NCBI GenBank assembly: GCA_004558115.1
Contig: SFDT01000020.1
Coordinates: 1-32,689, forward strand
DNA length: 32,689 nucleotides
DNA from: Clostridiales bacterium
GTDB taxonomy: Bacteria; Bacillota; Clostridia; Oscillospirales; Oscillospiraceae
Direction: 5' to 3'
Below, piece after piece: positions 6,118-13,166 of the stretch; the stretch's first letter is position 1, and each line of letters begins with the position of its first letter. The notes beneath the pieces are model-generated. The model worked only from the letters and a program-made list of their open reading frames with translations, was not told the origin of the DNA and ran no database searches. The translations under genes and the position numbers were made by a program.

Positions 6118-7146
6118 TTATATGGCGCACAGTTCACTTTGGAAGCGTTCCAGAGAAAACGTTTCCCTCTGCCAGAAGGCCTCCAGCAGCCGCTCCAGAT
6201 TTTCCTCGCTGTGCTCGATCTCGCAGCTGAACCGCCGCAGCGCCTCGGAAAGGCCGCACACCGCCGCCAGACGCTCCACCGTCAGCACTGCCAGTACGCA
6301 AAACTCCGCCCGCCCCAGCACATCGCCGTCATTGACAGACTTCAGGATGTAGCGGAACAAAAAGTAGACCGCGGTCCGCTCCAGCAGCGTTTCCTCCACC
6401 GCCGCCGCTTCCGCTGTTTCCGCCCGCTTCAGCAATCCCGGCCAGTCCGGCTCCAGGGCCTCCAACTCCAAAAGCGCCGAAAGGGCTTCCGGGAACAGCC
6501 CCGGCCCGGGGACAGCCCCGGTGCTATTTCCCGGCTGCCAGCCGCCGACGAGGCCCGGCAGGCCTTCCTCCCGCTCCGCCTCCAGGCACAGCTGCACAGC
6601 GGATGCCAGGTCCAGCACCTCCCACAGCCGCCGCTTCAGGGGACGGCTGCGGTCCTCTGCCAGGGCCAGCATCCGCTGCCGCAGGGGCAGCAGCCAGGAA
6701 AGCCACGGGTCTCCCGGCTCCCCAGGCACGCCGTCCTCCCGCTCCCGGAAGGTCAGCATCTCCCGGCTCCCCAGCAGCAGGGCATTGGCTGCCGGACAGC
6801 TGGCGGACAGGGTGATCTCCCGGAAGGGGCCGTAGTCCTCCACGAACCGGGGATGCTCCCGGCAGGTAATGCTGGTGGCCTCCTCCCCCAGCTTCCGGTG
6901 GATCTCGCAGAGACCCTCCCCGTCCAGAAACGGGCACCGGCCGCCGTCCAGGGGAAAGCAGGCGTCCCCATCCTCATCGTACCGCAAAGCAGCGCGCAGC
7001 TTCTCTCCCAGCGGGCCGGACAGCTCCTGATAACGTTGGGCGGTCTCCTCGTCGATGACCACCTCCCACTTGGCGCAGCAGGTGTGGGGGCACGCCCCCG
7101 CCAAACAGCGAAACTGTTCAAAATAATCCGGCACCCGCAGCAGCAT
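6118..7146 (-). CDS. fliB: Flagellin lysine-N-methylase (FliB) family protein
   Basis: A 342-residue protein whose N-terminus MLLRVPDYFEQFRCLAGACP and following HTCCAKWEVVID match the FliB family, which N-methylates surface lysines of flagellin in Salmonella. Cys14, Cys19, Cys23 and Cys24 form C-x4-C-x3-CC. Further cysteines (RCPFLDGEGLCEIH and ITCREHPRF) complete a YkgJ-like metal or iron-sulfur site. The C-terminal half is helical and poorly conserved. A GGGAGG site precedes the ATG. No flagellin or other motility gene lies in the window, and FliB-like proteins occur in non-motile Clostridia, so the true substrate may not be flagellin. It diverges from an iron-sulfur protein operon through overlapping promoters. 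Confidence 0.75.
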   Translation of the reverse strand: MLLRVPDYFEQFRCLAGACPHTCCAKWEVVIDEETAQRYQELSGPLGEKLRAALRYDEDGDACFPLDGGRCPFLDGEGLCEIHRKLGEEATSITCREHPRFVEDYGPFREITLSASCPAANALLLGSREMLTFREREDGVPGEPGDPWLSWLLPLRQRMLALAEDRSRPLKRRLWEVLDLASAVQLCLEAEREEGLPGLVGGWQPGNSTGAVPGPGLFPEALSALLELEALEPDWPGLLKRAETAEAAAVEETLLERTAVYFLFRYILKSVNDGDVLGRAEFCVLAVLTVERLAAVCGLSEALRRFSCEIEHSEENLERLLEAFWQRETFSLERFQSELCAI

Positions 7147-7209
7147 GGCGTTCCCTCCCGATCAGCAGCAATTTTTTTCACCGCACTGTCCTTTTTGTCG
7201 AAAAAGCAA

Positions 7210-7238
7210 CAGACATTTCAGAGATATTGTAAGATAAT
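7210..7238 (+). promoter_or_regulatory. Promoter of the iron-sulfur protein operon
   Basis: CAGACA (7210-7215) and GATAAT (7233-7238) are separated by 17 nt. The -10 region overlaps that of the opposing fliB promoter. GATAA at 7233-7237 and TTATC at 7243-7247 form a small inverted repeat just downstream. Confidence 0.45.
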
Positions 7239-7254
7239 TTCTTTATCAACACAA
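7226..7254 (-). promoter_or_regulatory. Promoter of the fliB-type gene
   Basis: On the minus strand, TTGTGT (7254-7249) and TACAAT (7231-7226) are separated by 17 nt. It overlaps the rightward promoter across both -10 elements, so the two promoters should not be occupied at the same time. Confidence 0.55.
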
Positions 7255-7289
7255 GCCCCGTGTTTGAAACGGAAAAAAGGAGAAATACT

Positions 7290-7997
7290 ATGCTACGTCG
7301 GATCATTGAGATCGATCAGAAAAAATGCAACGGCTGCGGCGCCTGCGCCGCGGCCTGCCACGAAGGCGCCATCGCCATGCGGGACGGCAAGGCCGTTCTG
7401 CTGCGGGACGATTATTGCGACGGGCTGGGCGACTGCCTGCCCACCTGCCCCACCGGGGCCATCACTTTTGTGGAGCGGGAGGCGGCGCCTTATGACGAAG
7501 CCGCCGTTCTGGCGAAAAAGGCCGCGAAGCTCCGGGGCTCCGCGCCGGTGACCCGCTCCGGCTGCGCCGGCAGCGCCATCCAGACCCTGCGGCCTTCGGC
7601 CGGCGCACCGGCTCCAGCGGAGGAGGGCCCTGTGTCCTGCCTTGGACAGTGGCCGGTGCAGCTGAAGCTGGTCCCCGTGGAGGCGCCGTTTTTTGACGGT
7701 GCCCGGCTGCTGGTGGCGGCGGACTGCGTCGCCTATGCCCGGGCGGATTTCCACCGGCGGTTCATGGCGGGCCGCGTCACCGTCATCGGCTGTCCCAAGC
7801 TGGACGAGGGCGATTACACGGAAAAGCTGACGGAGATCCTTCGCCGCAACGATATCCGGGAGGTCACCATCGTTCGCATGGAGGTGCCCTGCTGCGGCGG
7901 TATCCAGCGGGCGGCGGAGACCGCGCTGCGGCAAAGCGGAAAGTTCATCCCCTGGCAGGTGGTGACACTGGGCCGGGATGGAAATATCATCGAGTGA
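7290..7997 (+). CDS. 4Fe-4S ferredoxin-like protein with C-terminal cysteine domain
   Basis: A 235-residue protein. The N-terminal ferredoxin domain has C13-x2-C16-x2-C19-x3-C23, a complete [4Fe-4S] site. The second site, CDGLGDCLPTCPTGAI, has Cys43, Cys49 and Cys53 but Leu46 where the second cysteine would be expected, so it may bind a [3Fe-4S] cluster or use another ligand. The rest (residues about 100-235) has CLGQWPVQLKLVP, LLVAADC, GCPKLDE and VPCCGGI. It looks globular and matches a family of uncharacterised iron-sulfur proteins in Clostridia. The ATG at 7290 has an AAAAGGAG site 8 nt upstream; an in-frame GTG at 7260 lacks one. It is followed 15 nt later by a ferredoxin gene. A role in electron transfer is likely; the partner is unknown. 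Confidence 0.75.
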   Translation: MLRRIIEIDQKKCNGCGACAAACHEGAIAMRDGKAVLLRDDYCDGLGDCLPTCPTGAITFVEREAAPYDEAAVLAKKAAKLRGSAPVTRSGCAGSAIQTLRPSAGAPAPAEEGPVSCLGQWPVQLKLVPVEAPFFDGARLLVAADCVAYARADFHRRFMAGRVTVIGCPKLDEGDYTEKLTEILRRNDIREVTIVRMEVPCCGGIQRAAETALRQSGKFIPWQVVTLGRDGNIIE

Positions 7998-8012
7998 ATC
8001 GGAGGAAATCTC

Positions 8013-8195
8013 ATGAACGCCACTGTCAACGAAACTTGTATCGGCTGCGGCCTGTGCGCCGGCACCTGCCCGGAGGTCTTTTCCATGGGGGATGACGGCT
8101 TTGCTCACGGCGGCGACGTGCCGGAGGAGCTGCTGGACCAGGCCCAGGAGGCCCGGGACGGCTGTCCTGTCAGCGCCATCAGCATTGAGGAATGA
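8013..8195 (+). CDS. Single-cluster [4Fe-4S] ferredoxin
   Basis: A 60-residue acidic ferredoxin. Cys9, Cys12 and Cys15 (TCIGCGLC) with Cys51 (DGCPVSAISIEE) supply one [4Fe-4S] cluster, as in the Thermotoga-type monocluster ferredoxins; Cys19 corresponds to the extra cysteine of that group. The GGAGG site before the ATG and the 15-nt gap from the upstream iron-sulfur gene indicate a two-gene operon, so it may be the dedicated electron carrier for that protein. Confidence 0.9.
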   Translation: MNATVNETCIGCGLCAGTCPEVFSMGDDGFAHGGDVPEELLDQAQEARDGCPVSAISIEE

Positions 8196-8206
8196 AGCAA
8201 AAAACA

Positions 8207-8240
8207 GTGCCCGCGCCAAATGGCGCGGGCACGCTTTTTT
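8207..8240. terminator. Bidirectional Rho-independent terminator
   Basis: A stem of 11-12 bp, GTGCCCGCGCC / GGCGCGGGCAC, is followed by GCTTTTTT on the right and preceded by an A run on the left. It serves the rightward ferredoxin operon and the leftward diguanylate cyclase gene, whose stop codon sits at its edge. Confidence 0.9.
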
Positions 8241-9108
8241 ATATTTCCGCCTGGCAACGCTTTTCGCCGTACATCCGCCGGTCCGCCTGGTCCAGCATGG
8301 CGGAAAGGCAGGCCTGGTCCGGCGTGAAGTGGTCCGTATAGGCATAGCCGAAATCCGCGGACACCACCGCCGTAACAGCGGTCCGAAGCTCCTCGATCTT
8401 CCGCAGGACGATGTCCTCGCCGCAGTCCGTCAGAATGACCACGAATTCGTCGCCGCCAAAGCGGATCACGGAATCCTGACTGCGCACATGGGCTTGCAGC
8501 ACATCCGCCACCTGGGAGAGCATTTTGTCTCCCGCCAAATGACCCAGGGTGTCATTGACAGCCTTGAACTGCCGCAGGTCCAGCAAAATAAGCCCGATGC
8601 GGGAAGACAGCCGGTCCCTTCCCCGGTGGAGGAAGGTGAACTCATTGAGATAGCGGCGGTTGAAGGCCCGGGTCAGATCGTCCCGGTACAGCTTTTCCTG
8701 GATCTCCTCCAACCGCTCCAGCATGTTCTTGCCGTCCTCCTGGGGCTCCAGCAGCAGCTGATTGGACACGTGGCTGACGATCTCCATCACCACCTCCAGC
8801 TGCTCCCCGCCCGCGAAGAGCGTCAGCGGCTGGGAGACCACGTAAAACACGTTTTCCCGGATGAACTCATACTTGGTCCGCTGGCAGCTGCCGGCCGCGG
8901 CCTGCATACTGGTGCAGTTGAAGCAGCGGCACTCCCGGTTCCACACGTGGAAGCAGGTGTAGGGTTCCCGGCGGAGAGAGCCGTCCTCCTCCAGCGTCAC
9001 CACCGCCGTGTCCGTGGGATCCACCAGACGGACCACATCGAAAAGCGGCGTCAGGCAGCGAAGGGTCTCCCGCATCGTGTCCACTGTATAGCAGCATTTG
9101 GCTCCCAT
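8239..9108 (-). CDS. Diguanylate cyclase (GGDEF) with cysteine-rich N-terminal sensor
   Basis: A 289-residue cytoplasmic protein that should make cyclic di-GMP from two GTP. Residues 1-120 are a PAS-like sensor with Cys52, Cys60, Cys62, Cys65 and Cys75 (CFHVWNRECRCFNCTSMQAA), a pattern that could bind a metal or iron-sulfur cluster or act as a thiol switch. A helical linker (about 120-140) leads to the GGDEF domain, which starts with DDLTRAFNRR, has Asp177 in LLDLRQFK as metal ligand and an intact GGDEF at 218-222. The inhibitory I-site RSQD at 209-212 lies five residues upstream of GGDEF, so product inhibition is expected. There are no membrane segments. A GGGAGG site precedes the ATG. Its promoter is enclosed by a perfect inverted repeat. 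Confidence 0.92.
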   Translation of the reverse strand: MGAKCCYTVDTMRETLRCLTPLFDVVRLVDPTDTAVVTLEEDGSLRREPYTCFHVWNRECRCFNCTSMQAAAGSCQRTKYEFIRENVFYVVSQPLTLFAGGEQLEVVMEIVSHVSNQLLLEPQEDGKNMLERLEEIQEKLYRDDLTRAFNRRYLNEFTFLHRGRDRLSSRIGLILLDLRQFKAVNDTLGHLAGDKMLSQVADVLQAHVRSQDSVIRFGGDEFVVILTDCGEDIVLRKIEELRTAVTAVVSADFGYAYTDHFTPDQACLSAMLDQADRRMYGEKRCQAEI

Positions 9109-9130
9109 GTACAGTACCTCCCACCGTTTC

Positions 9131-9210
9131 CGGAAATCTCTGGAATTTGCATGTGTTGTTTAATTATACGCCCTTTTCCTAAAAAGGCAAGCAAATTCCA
9201 GAGATTTCCG
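9131..9210. repeat. Perfect 20-bp inverted repeat enclosing a promoter
   Basis: CGGAAATCTCTGGAATTTGC at 9131-9150 recurs as its exact reverse complement at 9191-9210, with 40 nt between. On the minus strand the right arm abuts the -35 box and the left arm falls within the first 30 transcribed bases. The pair could be two operator sites, or the ends of an 80-bp miniature element; no target-site duplication is evident. Confidence 0.9.
9163..9190 (-). promoter_or_regulatory. Promoter of the diguanylate cyclase gene
   Basis: On the minus strand, TTGCCT (9190-9185), a 16-nt spacer and consensus TATAAT (9168-9163) predict a start near 9156. The promoter exactly occupies the spacer of the 20-bp inverted repeat. 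Confidence 0.65.
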
Positions 9211-9218
9211 TTTTTCGG

Positions 9219-10637
9219 TCAGGTATTGTCCCGGCTGATGGGTTCCCGCAGCAAAAGACGCCGCAGCGCCTTGCCGTTGAAGGGGATGAGGGGATAGAGA
9301 TACCCCTTCCCCACGGCGGGCTTCGTGGTGGCCAGCAGCGCCAGAATGCCCACGACTCCCAAAACGAAGCCCCACACGTCAAAGGCCGCCGTCACCAGCA
9401 GCAGCACCAGCCGCAGCAGCTTGAAGGCGTAGCCCATCTCATAGCTGGGCTGGGCAAAGCCCGCCACGGACACGAAGGCCATATACACCAGCACCTCCGG
9501 TCCCAGCCACCCGGCCTGAACGGCGAAATCGCCCAAAATGAGCGCCCCCAGCATGGAAAAGGAGTTGGACAGGGAGTCCGGCGTGTTCAGGGACGCCAGC
9601 TTCAAAACGTCGATGAGGAACTCCACTACCAACAGCTGCCACAAAAGCGGCAGCGACGCCGGCTCCGGGGAGGACAAAAAGTCCAGCCAACCCGGCAGCC
9701 GCCCCGGCTCGCAGACCATCAGGTACCAGGCGGGGGTGATGAGCAGAGAGATGAGGAACACGATGATGCGCAGCAGGCGCAGGTAGGAGCCGATGAGAGG
9801 CGGGAAGTAAAATTCGTTGGCCTCCTGGGTGAAGTCAAAAAAGGTGGTGGGCAGCAGCATGACCGACGGGGAGGTGTCCACCATCACCACGATGCTGCCC
9901 TCCATCACCGAGGCGGCGGCGGTATCCGGCCGCTCCGTGTAGCGGACCTTGGGAAAGGGGTTATACCACTGCTTGGGGCGGATGGCCTCCGCCACGCTCT
10001 CCTGGCTCATGGTGAGGGACTTTGCCTCAATGGCCGTCAGCTTTTCCCGCAGCTCCGCCAGCAGTTCCCGGTCCACCTTGTCGTCCAGATAGCACAGCAC
10101 GATGTCCGTGTGGGACCGGGTGCCCGCCTTCAGCCCCTCCATGGTCAGATGTGGATCCCGGATGCGGCGGCGCAGCAGGGCCATGTTGGGCACCACCGCC
10201 TCAATGAAGCCGTCGTGGGCTCCCCGGAGCACCTTGCCGTCCGGCGGCTCCTGGACGCTGCGGCCGGGATACTCCTTGCAGTCGATGAGGGCCGCCCCCC
10301 GGACGCCCTCCACCAGCAGCAGCGTCTTTCCCAGCAGCACGGAGGTGACGATGTCCTCCCGGTCAGCGGAGGCGTTGGCCTCCATGAAGGTGACGAAGCG
10401 GTCAATGAAGGCCTGCATCTCCGTCAGGCCCTCCACCTCCGCCGGCGCCAGCCCCAGCCAGAAGGAGCCCATCCGCTCCAGCACCGCGTCGCCGCCGAAG
10501 CCGTCGATGACCCAGATCCGGGCCCGGCGGCCGCCGATGCGCAGGTCCCGGCTCACCAGGTCGCAGCTGCGGCCCACTCCCAGCGTCTCATCGAACCAGC
10601 GGACATTGTCCTGATACTTTTCTGCGATCTCTTCCAT
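9219..10637 (-). CDS. spoVAF: GerA-family spore protein, SpoVAF-like
   Basis: A 472-residue protein with a soluble N-terminal half (about 1-290) and about five membrane segments in the C-terminal half, the architecture of GerA-family A subunits. YNPFPKVRYTERPD, EGSIVVMVDTSPSVMLLPTT and FYFPPLIGSYLRLLR resemble SpoVAF more than receptor GerAA subunits. SpoVAF lies in the inner spore membrane and influences nutrient germination and release of dipicolinate. Unlike Bacillus, no spoVA operon genes adjoin it; it appears monocistronic, with a GGAGG site and a sigma-G promoter of its own. A GerAA-type germinant receptor subunit is the main alternative. Confidence 0.85.
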   Translation of the reverse strand: MEEIAEKYQDNVRWFDETLGVGRSCDLVSRDLRIGGRRARIWVIDGFGGDAVLERMGSFWLGLAPAEVEGLTEMQAFIDRFVTFMEANASADREDIVTSVLLGKTLLLVEGVRGAALIDCKEYPGRSVQEPPDGKVLRGAHDGFIEAVVPNMALLRRRIRDPHLTMEGLKAGTRSHTDIVLCYLDDKVDRELLAELREKLTAIEAKSLTMSQESVAEAIRPKQWYNPFPKVRYTERPDTAAASVMEGSIVVMVDTSPSVMLLPTTFFDFTQEANEFYFPPLIGSYLRLLRIIVFLISLLITPAWYLMVCEPGRLPGWLDFLSSPEPASLPLLWQLLVVEFLIDVLKLASLNTPDSLSNSFSMLGALILGDFAVQAGWLGPEVLVYMAFVSVAGFAQPSYEMGYAFKLLRLVLLLVTAAFDVWGFVLGVVGILALLATTKPAVGKGYLYPLIPFNGKALRRLLLREPISRDNT

Positions 10638-10659
10638 ATACGACCTCCATATCTGGGGG

Positions 10660-10689
10660 TAGTATGCGCGGAAGCTCCCGGCCCTATGC
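10660..10689 (-). promoter_or_regulatory. Sigma-G (forespore) promoter
   Basis: On the minus strand, GCATA (10689-10685), exactly 18 nt, then CATACTA (10666-10660) fits the published Bacillus sigma-G consensus GHATR-N18-CATWHTA at every position. It lies about 23 nt upstream of the spoVAF start codon, as expected for late forespore expression. Confidence 0.75.
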
Positions 10690-10752
10690 GAAAGGCTCTC
10701 TATTTCAAATACACTTTGGAATATTCAGTGTAAAAAATACAGTTTGTTTCAG

Positions 10753-10782
10753 AAAAAGGACCGGACGCTTTCGCGTCCGGTC
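10753..10782 (-). terminator. Rho-independent terminator of the pst-phoPR operon
   Basis: A 10-bp stem, GACCGGACGC / GCGTCCGGTC, with a 4-nt loop is followed on the minus strand by CTTTTTCT, directly after the phoR stop codon. Confidence 0.88.
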
Positions 10783-10784
10783 TT

Positions 10785-12437
10785 TCAAACCTTTGGAAAT
10801 TCCACGGTAAAGGTGCTGCCCACGCCCACCTGGCTCTCCAGGCTGAGCTTCGCCCCCAGGTAGGCGGCGCCGTGCTTCACGATGGAGAGGCCTAAGCCGG
10901 TGCCGGTGCCGGAATGGCTCTTGTCCAGGCGGTAAAACCGCTCAAACACCCGCTCCCGGGCCTCCGGCGGGATGCCGATGCCGGTATCCGCCACCGCCAC
11001 CCGGGCGCCCCGGTCCGTCTCCTCCACGGTGACGGTGACGGAGCCGCCGGGGCGGTTGTAGGCCACGGCGTTGTCGCAGAGGTTATAGAGGATCTCCTCC
11101 AAAATCTGGGGCACGCCCCGGGCAAGGGCCTTGCCCCCCTCCAGGTGCAATGTGACCTGCTTTGTTTCCGCCGCCTGGCGCAGCTGGGCCAGCACATTTT
11201 CCGCCAGGGCGTGGAGCTCCACGGTCTCCCACTGGCCGCCGCTCTCTCCCTCGTCCAGGCGGGAGAGCTTGATGATGTCGTTCACCAGGCCGATGAGCCG
11301 CTGGGCCTCCCGGTGGATGTTCCCGGCGAAGTGGGGGATGTCCCCCGGCTGCACCAAGCCGTTTTCCAAAATCTCCGCCGTGCCCAGGATGGAGGTCAGG
11401 GGCGTTTTCAGCTCATGGGACACGTTGGCGGTGAACTCCCGCCGCAGCTGCTCCCGCTGCTCCTTCTCTGTCACATCCAGCACCACCAGCACCGCGCCGC
11501 CCACGGCGCCCTCCTGCTGGACAGGGCTGGCGATCACCTGGCGGCAGCTGCCCTCCCGCTCTAAAAGCTGCTCCGTCCGCTGGCCGGACAGGGCCCCTTC
11601 CACGCAGCGGCGGAAGCCCGCCTCCCGGTTCAGGGCATAGGCACTCTCTCCCGCCTGAGGCTTGTCCGCCCGCAGCAGGCGAAGGGCAGCGGTGTTGTAG
11701 GACAGCACCCGGGTCTCCCGGTCGATGACCAGCAGGCCCTCGCTCATATTCTCCGTAATGGCGCCGAATTCCTCCTGGCGCCGCTGGAGGTCCAGCATTT
11801 GGTGCTGTATCTGGCGGTTTTGGCTGCGGATGCGTCCCAGAAGCAGCGCCAGCTCCTCATAGGGGGGCTCTCCCTCCGGGTCCTCCAGGTCCATGGCGTT
11901 GATAGGCGCCACCAGCTGCCACGCCACCCGGCCGGACAGCCACAGGGCCAGCGCCAAAGCCGCCAGCAGCACAAAGGCCACCGGCTGCACCGCTTCCAGC
12001 ACCAGCAGCCACACGGCGTCCTGGGTGTCCGACATCCGCAGCACGCTGCCGTCGGAAAGCCGCAGGGCGTAATACAGCGTTTTTTCCGCCAGCGTGTCGG
12101 AGTAGCGGGCGGAGCTGCCCTTTCCCGTCAGCAGAGCCTCCCGGATCTCCGCCCGGTCGGCGTGACTGGCCATGTTTGCCGGGTCCTCCCAGTTGTCAAA
12201 GAGCACTGTGCCGTCCGCCGCCACCCAGGTGACGCGGCTGTCCCGGGGCAGGTCCCCCGTCAGGTAGTCCATGCCCGCCTGCTCCACGCCCCGGGCGGTG
12301 TAGACGGTCTTTTGCCGCAGCTCCTCCAGGACCTGGTCCTGAAAATAGCCGTGGAGCACCCCCACGATGAGCACCAGGCTGGCCGCCAGCACCGCCAGGG
12401 ACACGGCGGCCATGGAGCGAAAGATCTTCCTCGTCAT
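10785..12437 (-). CDS. phoR: PhoR-type sensor histidine kinase
   Basis: A 550-residue membrane kinase. The first segment spans about residues 8-28, an extracytoplasmic domain spans 30-145, and a second segment spans about 146-170. A HAMP-like linker and coiled coil (170-225) and a PAS domain (ITENMSEGLLVIDRETRVLS) follow. The dimerisation domain has the phospho-accepting His in NVSHELKTPLTSI. The ATPase has NLCDNAVAYN (N box), VADTGIGIPPEARERVFERF (G1/F) and GTGLGLSIVK (G2). It starts 2 nt after the phoP stop and is the last gene of the phosphate operon. Known PhoR proteins sense phosphate state through PstB/PhoU and phosphorylate PhoB/PhoP. Confidence 0.93.
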   Translation of the reverse strand: MTRKIFRSMAAVSLAVLAASLVLIVGVLHGYFQDQVLEELRQKTVYTARGVEQAGMDYLTGDLPRDSRVTWVAADGTVLFDNWEDPANMASHADRAEIREALLTGKGSSARYSDTLAEKTLYYALRLSDGSVLRMSDTQDAVWLLVLEAVQPVAFVLLAALALALWLSGRVAWQLVAPINAMDLEDPEGEPPYEELALLLGRIRSQNRQIQHQMLDLQRRQEEFGAITENMSEGLLVIDRETRVLSYNTAALRLLRADKPQAGESAYALNREAGFRRCVEGALSGQRTEQLLEREGSCRQVIASPVQQEGAVGGAVLVVLDVTEKEQREQLRREFTANVSHELKTPLTSILGTAEILENGLVQPGDIPHFAGNIHREAQRLIGLVNDIIKLSRLDEGESGGQWETVELHALAENVLAQLRQAAETKQVTLHLEGGKALARGVPQILEEILYNLCDNAVAYNRPGGSVTVTVEETDRGARVAVADTGIGIPPEARERVFERFYRLDKSHSGTGTGLGLSIVKHGAAYLGAKLSLESQVGVGSTFTVEFPKV

Positions 12438-12439
12438 CG

Positions 12440-13108
12440 TCAGACCGCTTCCCCGATCTTATAGCCGTAGCCCCGGACGGTCTCCACATAGGCCCCGGCC
12501 TCCCCCAGCTTTTGCCGCAGGGTCCGCACATGGACATCCACCGTGCGGCTCTCACCGGTGAAGGCGTAGCCCCACACCTGCTGGATGAGCTGCTCCCGGG
12601 ACAGCACCTGCCCCCGGTTTTTCAGCAGCAGGCACAGCACCTCGAACTCCTTCTGGGTCAAAGCCACGCTCCGGCCGGACACCTCCACGGTGTGCCGCCC
12701 GGGGTCCACGGCCAGTACGCCGCAGCGGTAGACCGCTCCCTCTGTCTCCGTCCGCCGCAGCAGAGCCCGGATGCGGGAGAGCAGCTCCATCATGCCGAAG
12801 GGCTTGGCCAGGTAATCGTCGGCGCCGGCGTCCAGGCCGGTGACCTTGTCATATTCCGTGCCCTTGGCCGTCAGCATGATGATGGGCAGGCGGGCCGTCC
12901 GTCCGGCGGCGCGGAGTTTTTTCAGCACGGAGATGCCGTCCTCCTCCGGCAGCATGATGTCCAGCAGCGCCAGGTCCGGCACCGCCTCCTCCACAGCCTG
13001 CCAAAAAAGGGACGGCCGTGCAAAGCCCCGGGCCTCCATGCCCTGGCTGTTCAAGGTGTAGATCACCAGGTCCCGGATGCTGTCGTCATCTTCCAGTAAG
13101 TAGATCAT
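12440..13108 (-). CDS. phoP: PhoB/PhoP-type response regulator (OmpR family)
   Basis: A 222-residue transcription factor. The receiver domain (1-117) has acidic residues EDDD near the N-terminus, the phospho-acceptor Asp in LALLDIMLPEEDG, Thr in IIMLTAKG and Lys in DDYLAKPF. The winged-helix DNA-binding domain (about 128-220) has LTQKEFEVLCLLLKNRGQVL, the recognition region ESRTVDVHVRTLRQKLG and the terminal VRGYGYKI. It should activate pst transcription at the TTTAC-type repeats upstream of pstS when phosphate is low. It is co-transcribed with phoR and separated from the HD gene by a GC hairpin. Confidence 0.94.
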   Translation of the reverse strand: MIYLLEDDDSIRDLVIYTLNSQGMEARGFARPSLFWQAVEEAVPDLALLDIMLPEEDGISVLKKLRAAGRTARLPIIMLTAKGTEYDKVTGLDAGADDYLAKPFGMMELLSRIRALLRRTETEGAVYRCGVLAVDPGRHTVEVSGRSVALTQKEFEVLCLLLKNRGQVLSREQLIQQVWGYAFTGESRTVDVHVRTLRQKLGEAGAYVETVRGYGYKIGEAV

Positions 13109-13147
13109 AAAGGCCTCCTATGTGTTGGGGTCTTGACAGCCCCCTGG

Positions 13148-13166
13148 GCGGGAACGGCGTTCCCGC
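13148..13166 (-). other. GC hairpin between the HD gene and phoP
   Basis: GCGGGAAC and GTTCCCGC form an 8-bp stem with a 3-nt loop immediately after the HD gene's stop codon. There is no T run, so it is more likely an RNA-stability or processing element than a terminator; it could lower phoPR expression relative to pst. Confidence 0.5.

Noticed and set aside
9131..9210. The 20-bp inverted repeat as a Rho-independent terminator of spoVAF
   Set aside because: The loop is 40 nt and no T run follows it on the minus strand; a consensus promoter fills the loop.
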